Assembly (NCBI RefSeq): GCF_027706145.1
Contig: NZ_JAQFWW010000001.1
Location: 310,001-374,000, forward strand
DNA length: 64,000 nucleotides
Source of the DNA: Bacillus changyiensis
GTDB lineage: Bacteria > Bacillota > Bacilli > Bacillales > Bacillaceae
Direction of reading: 5' to 3'
Position numbers and translations under genes: made by a program. Below are positions 34,673-43,500 of this stretch, piece after piece. The notes under the pieces were generated by a model that did not search any database, was not told the DNA's origin, and saw only the letters and a list, made by a program, of their open reading frames with translations. How positions within the stretch are numbered: position 1 is the stretch's first letter; each line of letters opens with the position of its first letter.

Positions 34673-36396
34673 GCGCTTTCCTCCTCAGTTTGTTGTGATG
34701 CTACAATTTCTTGATAAACATTGTTTTCAGCCAGCAATTGTTGATGTGTGCCAATTCCGACAATTTTTCCTTCATTTAAAACGATGATTTGATCTGCTTC
34801 CGTAATAGAGCTGACCCTTTGAGCGACAAGGATCACGGCGGCATGTGCAGTTGTTTCTTTTAATGCTTGTCGAAGTTTTTGATCTGTTTTATAATCAAGC
34901 GCCGAAAAACTATCATCAAACAAATAAATATCCGGTTTTCTGACTAATGCTCTTGCAATAGAAAGCCGCTGTTTTTGCCCACCTGATAGATTGGCTCCTG
35001 CTTGCTCAATGTAAGAATCAATCCCATTTTCTTTGCTTTCAACAAACTCCGCGGCTTGGGCTATTTTAAGCGCTGTTAATATTTCTGCTTCTGTAGCATC
35101 TTCTTTACCAAAACAGATATTTTCTCGAATTGTTCCACTGAATAAAGAAGCTTTCTGTGGGACATAGCCGATTTTTGCACGCAACTTTTGTTGGGGAATC
35201 TGTCTAACATCAGTGCCATTCACAAGCACTGCCCCTTTTTCTATATCGAAAAACCTTGGAATCAATTGGAGAATTGTTGTTTTTCCAGCACCTGTGCTCC
35301 CAATAATAGCCGTTGTTTCACCAGGTTTTGCCTGAAACGATATATCTTCGAGAACTGGTTTTTCTGCTCCTCTATATCGAAATGTCACATTTTGAAATTC
35401 AACAAAGCCGCACAAACCGTCATTTCTTAATGGCTCTTCTGGATCTGTGATCTGTGGCTCAACGGTCAGCACTTCATTGATCCGGTTAGCGGAAGCTTGT
35501 GCGCGTGGAATCATCACAAATGTCACAGCGAGCATAATTAAAGCCATTAAAATCATTGCAGCATATTGGAGAAACGCCATTAAGTTTCCTACTTGCATGT
35601 TACCTTGATCAATCCGAATTCCACCAAACCAAACAATTGCAATGTTTGTAAAATTCATCATAATCATCATCACAGGGAATAAGAAAGCCATGATTCGGTT
35701 TACAGCGATTCCTGTATCGCGAAATTCTTTGTTTGCATTTTTAAACCGGTCTTTTTCTACATCTACACGATTAAAGGCACGAATCACCCGGATTCCTGTC
35801 AGTCCTTCACGAAGGACGAGATTCAGCCGGTCTGTCTTTTTTTGTAACATTCCGAACAAGGGAACAGCTTTTCTACTGATTAAAAAAATCAATCCTGCCA
35901 GTATTGGAAGGGCTGCCAAAAATACGATAGATAGCTGTGCATCTCTAGATACTGCTAATACAATCCCACCGATCAGCATTAAGGGGGCTCTTGTCATCAT
36001 TGAAAGCATCATATTTAGAACATCCTGTACTTGTTTGACGTCGTTTGTCGTCCGCGTCATAAGTGAACTAGACCCGAACTTACCAAATTCGTCTATTGAA
36101 AAATGTTCGGTCTTAACAAACAGCTTTCGTCTGATGTCCCGCCCGAAAGCGAGTGATGCCCTTGAAGCAAAAAAAGCCTTGCCTACAGTCATGAATATCG
36201 CCAAAACGGAACAAAGCACCATCCATACACCCGTTTTCAAGATGTAGGGAATATCACCATTGACAATGCCAACATCAACGACGTCTGCCATTAATGTCGG
36301 CAGATACAGTTCAAGCAAAATCGACAGTAGTGTGAAAAGTGTGACAAGAAAAATCTGAAGCTTGTAAGGTTTTAAATATTTTAAAAGAGAAATCAT
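34669..36396 (-). CDS. ABC exporter half-transporter, first subunit (YfiB-like)
   Basis: 575 residues. Six-helix membrane domain (ELYLPTLMADVVDVGIVNGD, MTRTTNDVKQVQDVL) and ATPase domain: Walker A IGSTGAGKTT, Q-loop VPQKASLFSGT, signature NLSGGQKQRL, Walker B IYLFDDSFSALDYKTD and, at the H-loop, AQRVSS. Two departures mark the degenerate site of a heterodimer: Asp instead of catalytic Glu after Walker B, and Gln instead of His in the switch loop. Overlaps the MarR gene upstream and its partner downstream by four bases each, so the three are translationally coupled. Confidence 0.93.
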   Translation of the reverse strand: MISLLKYLKPYKLQIFLVTLFTLLSILLELYLPTLMADVVDVGIVNGDIPYILKTGVWMVLCSVLAIFMTVGKAFFASRASLAFGRDIRRKLFVKTEHFSIDEFGKFGSSSLMTRTTNDVKQVQDVLNMMLSMMTRAPLMLIGGIVLAVSRDAQLSIVFLAALPILAGLIFLISRKAVPLFGMLQKKTDRLNLVLREGLTGIRVIRAFNRVDVEKDRFKNANKEFRDTGIAVNRIMAFLFPVMMIMMNFTNIAIVWFGGIRIDQGNMQVGNLMAFLQYAAMILMALIMLAVTFVMIPRAQASANRINEVLTVEPQITDPEEPLRNDGLCGFVEFQNVTFRYRGAEKPVLEDISFQAKPGETTAIIGSTGAGKTTILQLIPRFFDIEKGAVLVNGTDVRQIPQQKLRAKIGYVPQKASLFSGTIRENICFGKEDATEAEILTALKIAQAAEFVESKENGIDSYIEQAGANLSGGQKQRLSIARALVRKPDIYLFDDSFSALDYKTDQKLRQALKETTAHAAVILVAQRVSSITEADQIIVLNEGKIVGIGTHQQLLAENNVYQEIVASQQTEEESA

Positions 36397-36845
36397 TTTA
36401 CAACCTTCTTTTCATCTGTTTTTTTCTCGAATTCAATAAAATCAGCTACTTTATGAATCAAATCGGCGAACTGTTTGCTGTCTTTCTCGCCGAGATAAGT
36501 CACCAGTTGAATAAACGATTGATTTAGTTTGTTTTGCACTTGAAGTGCTAATTTTTTGCCTGCGTCAGTTAAGAAAATGCGGACAATCCGGCGATCTTTT
36601 GGATCGATTCGGCGATAAATAAGTTCTTTTTTTTCAAGCTTGTTTAATAATTGGGTCACAAATGGAGAAGAGACATTTAACACTTGATGAATATCCGAGA
36701 CCATTTTTCCTTCACTCTCAGCATTTTCAGTTAAGAACATTAACACTCTTGACTCATTCGATGGGAGCGATTGTTTCATTTCTAAATCACGCAGTCGCTG
36801 AAGACCTTTCATTAATTCCTGAACTGTATGAAGTTGTTGTTTCAT
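36393..36845 (-). CDS. MarR-family regulator of the ABC exporter
   Basis: 150 residues, RBS AGGTG. MarR winged helix: MVSDIHQVLNVSSPFVTQLLNKLEKKELIYRRIDPKDRRIVRIFLT contains recognition helix and the wing Asp-Arg-Arg. First gene of an operon with the two ABC half-transporters, overlapping by four bases. By analogy it represses the operon until a transported drug binds. A probable operator lies upstream. Confidence 0.92.
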   Translation of the reverse strand: MKQQLHTVQELMKGLQRLRDLEMKQSLPSNESRVLMFLTENAESEGKMVSDIHQVLNVSSPFVTQLLNKLEKKELIYRRIDPKDRRIVRIFLTDAGKKLALQVQNKLNQSFIQLVTYLGEKDSKQFADLIHKVADFIEFEKKTDEKKVVK

Positions 36846-36866
36846 TTATAGCACCTGCTCTAAAAA

Positions 36867-36887
36867 AGTTAATTAAGTAAATAAACT
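36867..36887 (-). promoter_or_regulatory. Possible MarR-operator palindrome
   Basis: Imperfect palindrome AGTTAATT-AAGTA-AATAAACT 22 bases before the MarR start codon, AT-rich and of the length usual for MarR sites. Not proven. Confidence 0.3.
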
Positions 36888-37031
36888 AAATGGCTATCAT
36901 CATATTAATGCCATTGCCAAAAAGAAGTCAATGAATAACCTTTGAACAATCAAAATCAACATGCTTTCCTAAAAAAACAAGTGATTTATTTAGTGATTGG
37001 GAAAAATAATGAATTAAGAAAGGAGGAGGGC

Positions 37032-38978
37032 ATGATGCGAAAACGTAAATGGCTTTATATCATTGGGGTCATCCCAATCATCGTAGTTATTCTTTTTTTG
37101 ACAATAAGGCACTTCGAACTCGAATATGCTTATATGCCACCAAAAGAGAAAGTGATTTCAAAAGAAAAACGGTCGACTGGATATGATGTATGGGGAAATT
37201 TCATTACCAATGAAAAAGCCAAGCAGATGAACTTATCAAGCGACAAAGGGGCGGTTAAAATCAATGATCAGCTTCTTGATTTGGGTAGGGAAACCTTTTA
37301 TAAAGAAACATTTGGAAACGAGGTTTTTTTAACAGATATTCTCGGAATTCTCGATGGACCGATAACGTTCACAAATATGGTAAAAGCAATTACAGCGCTA
37401 AACGGAAAAGGGACAACCAATTTACAAGTCGAACTAGCAAAAACAGTCAAGGTGGGCAACAGGACCTTTAATAAAGGGGAGAAGATTGATACAGGAATTG
37501 ATGTAGTAAAAGGTACTTATGCTCCTCTTGGTATGCCAATTACATATTCGGAAGGGAAAGTAAAAGTCGGGATTAGTTGTGCAGCTTGTCATGCTACAAC
37601 AGATCCAAAGACAATACAGGTGATGGAAGGTGTCACAAATTCTGATTTGAATACAGGGTTGATGTTAGCACTAGCAACAAATTCTGCTGCTTTTTTTACA
37701 CATGCTGAAGTGAAGAACATTAAACAATTCATGAATTCTCAAAGCCCTGTTATCAGTACAGGAAATGGGAAGACTGAACACTTGCCCAACCCGGAAAAAT
37801 TAGAAAAAGCAGTTGATCAAGTGTTTCTAAAATGGGCAAAAGGATATTTCGACTCATCAATTGATATGAAAAGTAATCCAACGCAAATTCCTGATTGCTT
37901 TACATTAGGAGATCACCCATTTAGTTGGAGCGGGGTTGCGATGGCGGGTCCATTTAAAGGCCTAAGCGTGTTTAGCAATAATGTTCATGCGCAAAACTCA
38001 GACAGTCTCTCACAGGCTCCAGCAAGTAAAGCTTTGTTTGGGATGAGCCAGGACGCTTACATTGGAACCATTCTTCAGCATGCTGCTGGTCAAAAATACC
38101 GCTACAATCCGAAAAGCGGCAAAACACCATCGGAATTTTTCGCCAAAGCTGATCCTACACCAGATGTTCCCGGTGTCAATCAAATGATCAAACCACCGAG
38201 CTTTCCTAAAATTACATTGATGGCACCAGATGGTGTTATTGTCAGTTCAAAAGGCAAGAAAGTAAATGAACAAAATCATGCTGTTTCTGCTTGGCAAAAC
38301 ACTTTAAAGCCACCAACACCACCACAGAAAGCAAGTAGACATACGATGAAACAAGGGAGAAACGTGTTTACAAGAGCAGGTTGTATCACTTGTCATGCTG
38401 GAAGTTATTTAACAAATAACCAAGTGATTTCAGCAAGAAAAGTTGGGACTGAACCAACAAGGGCACAAGCTTTTAAAAAAACAGAAAGGATATTTGGTGA
38501 AAGTAAAATATATGCACCAAATACAAATGTGCCTATTCCGAAAGATGCTAAGGTTTTAAATGTTCCGACAAACCACCTTAATCAAGAGCAAATCAAACTG
38601 GCATGGGCTAAAAACGGCTCACCAGGTGGTTATAAGGTCCCAAGTCTGATTGGACTTTATTGGAGTGCACCATATTTGCATGATGGTGGTGTAGCGGTCG
38701 GAAGTTCGTTAAAAGAGATTGGCATTCCAGGAACGCTTAGTAAAGGAAAACTGGCCGATCCTTATCATAGCTTGTTAGCGATGATTGACAGAGACTTAAG
38801 ACAACAGGTGATCAACAGTAATTCCGCTTCACCGGACTTAAAAACTGTCAGAGTCACGGGCAAAGGACATGAATTTTGGGTAGATGCTAAAAATGGTTTT
38901 TCTAAAAAAGAACAACAAGCATTACTTGAATATTTATTGAGTGTTGAGATGCCAAAAAATAAAGCCAGCCCGCAATAA
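37032..38978 (+). CDS. Membrane-anchored diheme c-type cytochrome
   Basis: 648 residues. ATG 37032 or 37035 follows GAAAGGAGGAGGG; a 30-residue extension to 36942 has no RBS. One N-terminal anchor (KWLYIIGVIPIIVVILFLTI), then a large extracytoplasmic part. Two CxxCH haem sites are visible: GISCAACHAT (about residue 190) and RAGCITCHAGS (about 450). The second lies in a domain with VPSLIGLYWSAPYLHDGG, similar to the MauG/di-haem peroxidase-like cytochromes. Probably passes electrons outside the membrane; substrate unknown. Needs the Ccd/Res maturation system, not in this window. Own terminator; divergent from the MarR operon. Confidence 0.82.
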   Translation: MMRKRKWLYIIGVIPIIVVILFLTIRHFELEYAYMPPKEKVISKEKRSTGYDVWGNFITNEKAKQMNLSSDKGAVKINDQLLDLGRETFYKETFGNEVFLTDILGILDGPITFTNMVKAITALNGKGTTNLQVELAKTVKVGNRTFNKGEKIDTGIDVVKGTYAPLGMPITYSEGKVKVGISCAACHATTDPKTIQVMEGVTNSDLNTGLMLALATNSAAFFTHAEVKNIKQFMNSQSPVISTGNGKTEHLPNPEKLEKAVDQVFLKWAKGYFDSSIDMKSNPTQIPDCFTLGDHPFSWSGVAMAGPFKGLSVFSNNVHAQNSDSLSQAPASKALFGMSQDAYIGTILQHAAGQKYRYNPKSGKTPSEFFAKADPTPDVPGVNQMIKPPSFPKITLMAPDGVIVSSKGKKVNEQNHAVSAWQNTLKPPTPPQKASRHTMKQGRNVFTRAGCITCHAGSYLTNNQVISARKVGTEPTRAQAFKKTERIFGESKIYAPNTNVPIPKDAKVLNVPTNHLNQEQIKLAWAKNGSPGGYKVPSLIGLYWSAPYLHDGGVAVGSSLKEIGIPGTLSKGKLADPYHSLLAMIDRDLRQQVINSNSASPDLKTVRVTGKGHEFWVDAKNGFSKKEQQALLEYLLSVEMPKNKASPQ

Positions 38979-39031
38979 AATGTACCCTTTGTAAAGGTGA
39001 TTCCTGGATTCTACAGGGGTCATTTTTTTTT
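38978..39031 (+). terminator. Terminator of cytochrome gene
   Basis: AATG-T-ACCC..TTGTA pairs with TACA-GGGGT-CATT (with small mismatches), followed by TTTTTTTT; begins at the stop codon. Confidence 0.7.
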
Positions 39032-39060
39032 AGATCATATAACTTTAGTTCAGCTAGTGT

Positions 39061-39260
39061 TTCACAGATTTAATTCTTGTGGGGCGTTGTTCCAACAGTT
39101 TCCTCTTCTTGACATGGATTGGCTAACCATCCTTTAAAAGAGTGGATTTGTATAGTAGAATCCTTGATTTGAATGGATGAAGGCTCCCTCTGCTAATTTT
39201 ACTCTTCTATTATTTTCTGTTGGTATCTAAATTGATACGGTCAGAAATGTTGATACTACC
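39061..39260 (-). pseudogene. IS3-family (IS150-type) transposase remnant
   Basis: A minus-strand frame reads IHSNQGFYYTNPLF, stop, RMVSQSMSRRGNCWNNAPQE, then LNL and a stop. It matches the DDE region of IS3-family OrfB (HSDQGxxYTxPxF, and QSMSRRGNCWDNAPQESFF). The catalytic Asp in HSDQG is Asn here; the frame has internal stops and lacks residues between the two motifs. No terminal inverted repeats or target duplication were found. It fills most of the 540-base gap between the cytochrome gene and gltC; the rest (39260-39480) shows nothing clear. Confidence 0.75.
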
Positions 39261-39486
39261 GTCAAAAAAATAGACACAGATTTTTCTACTTGTTTCCTTT
39301 TTGTTACAAGTTATTTGGATAATATTACCTTACAATTATATCATATTGTCTCGAAAAAACCAGATATTAGTTGAGAGTCTATATCCAATTGTACTAGGGT
39401 TAAAATTTATTTAGCGATTCATTGAAAGGCATTTTAGTAAGATCATACACTACATAAGTGAGTTGAAATCGTGTGTAAGTTTTTAG

Positions 39487-39513
39487 GTCAGCCAAGCTGA
39501 ACGCTCGGCTGAC
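39487..39513 (-). repeat. Inverted repeat after gltC
   Basis: GTCAGCC / GGCTGAC arms around a 13-base loop, eight bases past the gltC stop. No U-tract follows on the minus strand, so it may be an RNA-stabilising hairpin or a weak terminator. Confidence 0.4.
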
Positions 39514-39520
39514 TGATGTG

Positions 39521-40423
39521 TTATTGATATCGTTGAAGATGTGAGAAAAACTGTTTGACAAACTGATAAAAATCTTTTGCTGAAGGGGAGAGCTCCCGAT
39601 TTTTCGGAGTAATAATTCCGACTGTGCGTTTCACTTGAGGGTAGTCAATCGGTATTTTCTTTGTAAAGCGGGGGGGTGTTTCATTAAAAGCACTTTCAGG
39701 TAAGAGTGTCACGCCCATATCCGCAGAAACCAAGCCTTTGATCGCATCTAAATCTTCACCCTCTGAAGAAATTTTCGGTGTGTAGCCTGCTTGTTTACAG
39801 GCATCAACAGCCATCTTGCGAAGAATGTAACCATCAGGGAAAAGCACATAGTTATCATTCCTGAGATCGCCTAAGTGAAGGCTTTTTTGCTCTGAGAGTG
39901 GGTGGTTAACTGGGAGAAGAGCAAAAATGCTTTCCGTGAATAAAATATCTCCTTTAATCTCGGGGTTATTCATTGGAACAGGACCGAGAAACGCCAAATC
40001 AATATCCCTATTTTTGACCGCTTCAATTAAAAACTTATATGCCCCTTGTCTTAGGAGGAAAGCAACATTTGGATGCTCATGTTTAAACTCAGAGATGACA
40101 GTCGGCAGAAACTGGCTGGCAAGGCTTGTCGGAAAGCCAATTCTTACCGTTCCTCTATTGGGATCTAAATACTCATTAATTTGTTCTTTTGCATAATCAA
40201 TCGCTTTCATAGCCGCTTTAATATGAATTAAAAATTGCTTTCCGATCGGGGTTAATTTGACATTGCGACCTTCCCGCTCAAATAAAGCCACGCCAAGCTC
40301 TTCTTCAAGGTTTGCAATTTGTCTGCTGATGGCTGATTGAGCAACATGAAGGTGCATGGCAGCTTCTGATACGTGTTCTCTTTCAGCTACTTCCATAAAG
40401 TAATGTAGTTGGCGTAATTCCAT
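39521..40423 (-). CDS. gltC: LysR-family activator GltC
   Basis: 300 residues from ATG 40423, the same start and length as B. subtilis GltC (MELRQLHYFMEVAEREHVSEAA). The GTG at 40432 lies inside the RBS AGGTGAAAGGG. N-terminal winged HTH (residues 1-60, VAQSAISRQIANLEEEL) and a two-lobed LysR effector domain (about 90-295, RIGFPTSLASQFLPTVI, FLLRQGAYKFLIEA). GltC activates the divergent glutamate synthase genes, stimulated by 2-oxoglutarate and inhibited by glutamate, and represses itself. Placement head-to-head with gltA is as in B. subtilis. Confidence 0.96.
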   Translation of the reverse strand: MELRQLHYFMEVAEREHVSEAAMHLHVAQSAISRQIANLEEELGVALFEREGRNVKLTPIGKQFLIHIKAAMKAIDYAKEQINEYLDPNRGTVRIGFPTSLASQFLPTVISEFKHEHPNVAFLLRQGAYKFLIEAVKNRDIDLAFLGPVPMNNPEIKGDILFTESIFALLPVNHPLSEQKSLHLGDLRNDNYVLFPDGYILRKMAVDACKQAGYTPKISSEGEDLDAIKGLVSADMGVTLLPESAFNETPPRFTKKIPIDYPQVKRTVGIITPKNRELSPSAKDFYQFVKQFFSHLQRYQ

Positions 40424-40438
40424 CCCTTTCACCTGCTT

Positions 40439-40453
40439 ATATCAAAATGAGAT
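40439..40453 (+). promoter_or_regulatory. GltC-binding dyad (Box I-like)
   Basis: ATATC-AAAAT-GAGAT, one base off the dyad GATCTC-type repeat (ATCTC-N5-GAGAT) of GltC boxes, 15 bases from the gltC start in the 144-base gltC-gltA region. A weaker half-match (ATCTAAATTATAT) follows at about 40462. Identified by pattern and position. Confidence 0.5.
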
Positions 40454-40567
40454 TAGTTTAATCTAAATTATATATTGTTTGTATGGATTTGAAAACCTAC
40501 AATGGAGTTAGAGTTTGTAAGATTTTATGACCGGGAAAAACGGTAACCTGAACGGGGGAGAGGAACG

Positions 40568-43500
40568 ATGACGGATCAACAACTACCTAAAGCGCAAGGT
40601 CTCTACCGTCCTGAATTTGAACATGACGCATGCGGAATTGGTCTCTACGCTCATATTAAAGGCAAGCCAAATCATGATATTGTCAAAAAAGGATTACAAA
40701 TGCTCTGTCAATTAGATCACCGGGGCGGGCAGGGCAGTGACCCGTATACTGGAGATGGGGCAGGCATCATGATGCAGATACCTGATGCTTTTTTTAAAAA
40801 AGTTTGCTCTGATTTTCAATTGCCTGAAAAAGGGCGCTATGGTGTGGGAATGATCTTTTTTTCAAAGGATGACAGAGAGCGCGGGAAAATCGAAGCTCAC
40901 ATGAATCACTTGATTGAAGAAGAAGGACAGTCTGTACTTGGTTGGAGAACTGTCCCTATAAATGTCGGAAAAATCGGAAAAGTTGCCGCTGAGAGCGCTC
41001 CTATTGTTCGTCAAGTGTTTATTGGTGCTAATGAACATATCAATGACCATTTAGCATTTGAGAGAAAATTATATGTGATTCGTAAACAAGCTGAACACTG
41101 GGCAAAAGACCATGGGAAATCGTTTTATGTCGCCAGCCTTTCCAGCAAAACGATTGTTTACAAAGGACTACTAACACCTGAACAAGTGGATGCTTTTTAT
41201 GAAGATTTGCAAGACGAAGATTTTGTCTCAGCTTTTGCACTGGTTCATTCCCGTTTTAGTACAAATACGTTTCCAAGCTGGGAAAGAGCCCACCCGAACC
41301 GCTATCTCATTCATAATGGAGAAATCAATACTCTCCGCGGCAATATGAACTGGATGAAAGCGAGAGAACAGCAGTTTGTTTCAGAAGCGTTTGGTGAAGA
41401 TTTACCGAAAGTTTTACCGATCTTAGATGAAAATGGCAGTGATTCTTCTATTTTAGACAATGCTTTTGAATTCTTTGTATTGGCGGGAAGAAAACCGTCA
41501 CATACTGCTATGATGTTGATACCAGAACCATGGAACGAAAATCCTTATATGTCAAAGAACAAGAAAGCATTTTACGAATATCACAGCTCTTTAATGGAGC
41601 CTTGGGATGGTCCGACAGCGATCTCGTTTACTGATGGCAGACAAATCGGAGCCATTCTTGACCGCAACGGACTCAGACCAGCTCGTTATTATGTTACAAA
41701 AGACGATTATCTGATTTTTTCTTCTGAAGTCGGAGTCATTGATGTTGATCAGGAAAATGTTTTATATAAAGACCGGCTCAATCCAGGAAAAATGTTGTTA
41801 GTCGATCTTGAAGAAGGACGGATCATTTCTGATGAAGAAGTCAAGTCAGAAATTTCTAACGAGTTTCCTTATCAAGAATGGCTCAGCAAAGAAATTGTTC
41901 ATGTTGCAAATGATATTCAGGAAAGTGAAGAAAAATCAGTTCCCGACCTTTTCATGCGACAAAAAGCGTTTGGTTACACATATGAGGATATTCAAAAATA
42001 TTTAATTCCAGTGATTACAGAAGGTAAAGATCCACTCGGATCGATGGGGCACGATGTTCCGCTTGCCGTTTTATCAGATCGCCCGCAATCACTGTTTAAT
42101 TATTTTAAACAGCTCTTTGCACAGGTTACAAATCCACCGATTGACGCGATTCGCGAGCAGATCGTAACATCAACTTTAACATGGCTCGGAGCAGAAGGAG
42201 ATGTGCTTCATCCGAATGAAAGTAGTTGCCGTCGGATTAAACTGTATACACCAGTCTTAACAAATGCTCAGTTTAACTCGCTTAGAGGACTTGTCCACCA
42301 GCACTTTAAAAACAAAACGATTCATACGCTATTTACAGGTGATTTAAAAAGCGGTCTTGAAGACATGTTTAAAGAAGCGGATAAGGCAATTGCAGAAGGT
42401 GTGACACTTCTCATCCTATCAGATCGCAAAATGGATGAACAAAAAACACCGATTCCAGCACTCCTTGCTGTAAGTGCATTGCATCAATATTTAGTTCGAA
42501 CTGGTAAACGGACGAAAGTGAGTATTATTTCCCAATCAGGTGAAGCTAGGGAAGTCCACCATTTTGCAGCATTGATCGGTTATGGAGCTGATGCGATCCA
42601 TCCGTATCTCACATATGCGACTTTTAAACATATCATCGAAGAAGACATTCTTCCATTTAGCTATGAAGAAGCTGTCACAAAGTACAGCAAGAGTGTCACT
42701 GAAGGTGTCGTCAAGGTGATGTCTAAAATGGGAATATCGACTGTACAGAGTTACCGTGGTGCACAAATTTTTGAAGCGGTTGGCATCAACCAAGATGTGA
42801 TTGATCAATACTTTACTGGAACGGCATCACAACTTGGTGGTATCGATTTAGACACGATTGCAAAAGAAGCCATTCTTCGCCATCAAAAAGCTTATGCTGA
42901 CACTTACAGTACAACTCTTGATTCAGGAAGTGATTTCCAATGGAGAAAAGACGGGGAACATCATGCTTTTAACCCAAAAACGATTCACACGTTACAATGG
43001 GCTTGTCGAAATGGCGATTATCGTCTATTCAAACAGTATTCACAAGCGGCAGATGAAGAAAGAATCGGTTTTTTACGCAACCTTTTCTCATTTGATGAAA
43101 CACGAAAACCAGTGCCGCTTGAAGAAGTTGAATCTGTTGATTCCATTGTTCGTCGCTTTAAAACAGGAGCAATGTCATTTGGTTCTCTAAGCAAAGAAGC
43201 ACATGAAACATTGGCGATTGCGATGAACCGTTTAGGCGGAAAAAGTAACAGTGGAGAAGGCGGGGAAGATCCAGATCGTTTTACTCCTGATGCCAATGGC
43301 GATCATCGCCGCAGTGCCATTAAGCAAATTGCGTCAGGTCGCTTCGGTGTAAAAAGCCACTATCTGGTCAATGCCGATGAGCTGCAAATTAAAATGGCTC
43401 AAGGGGCAAAACCTGGGGAAGGCGGTCAGCTCCCAGGAAACAAAGTTTACCCATGGGTTGCCAATGTTAGGGGATCAACGCCTGGTGTCGGTTTGATTTC

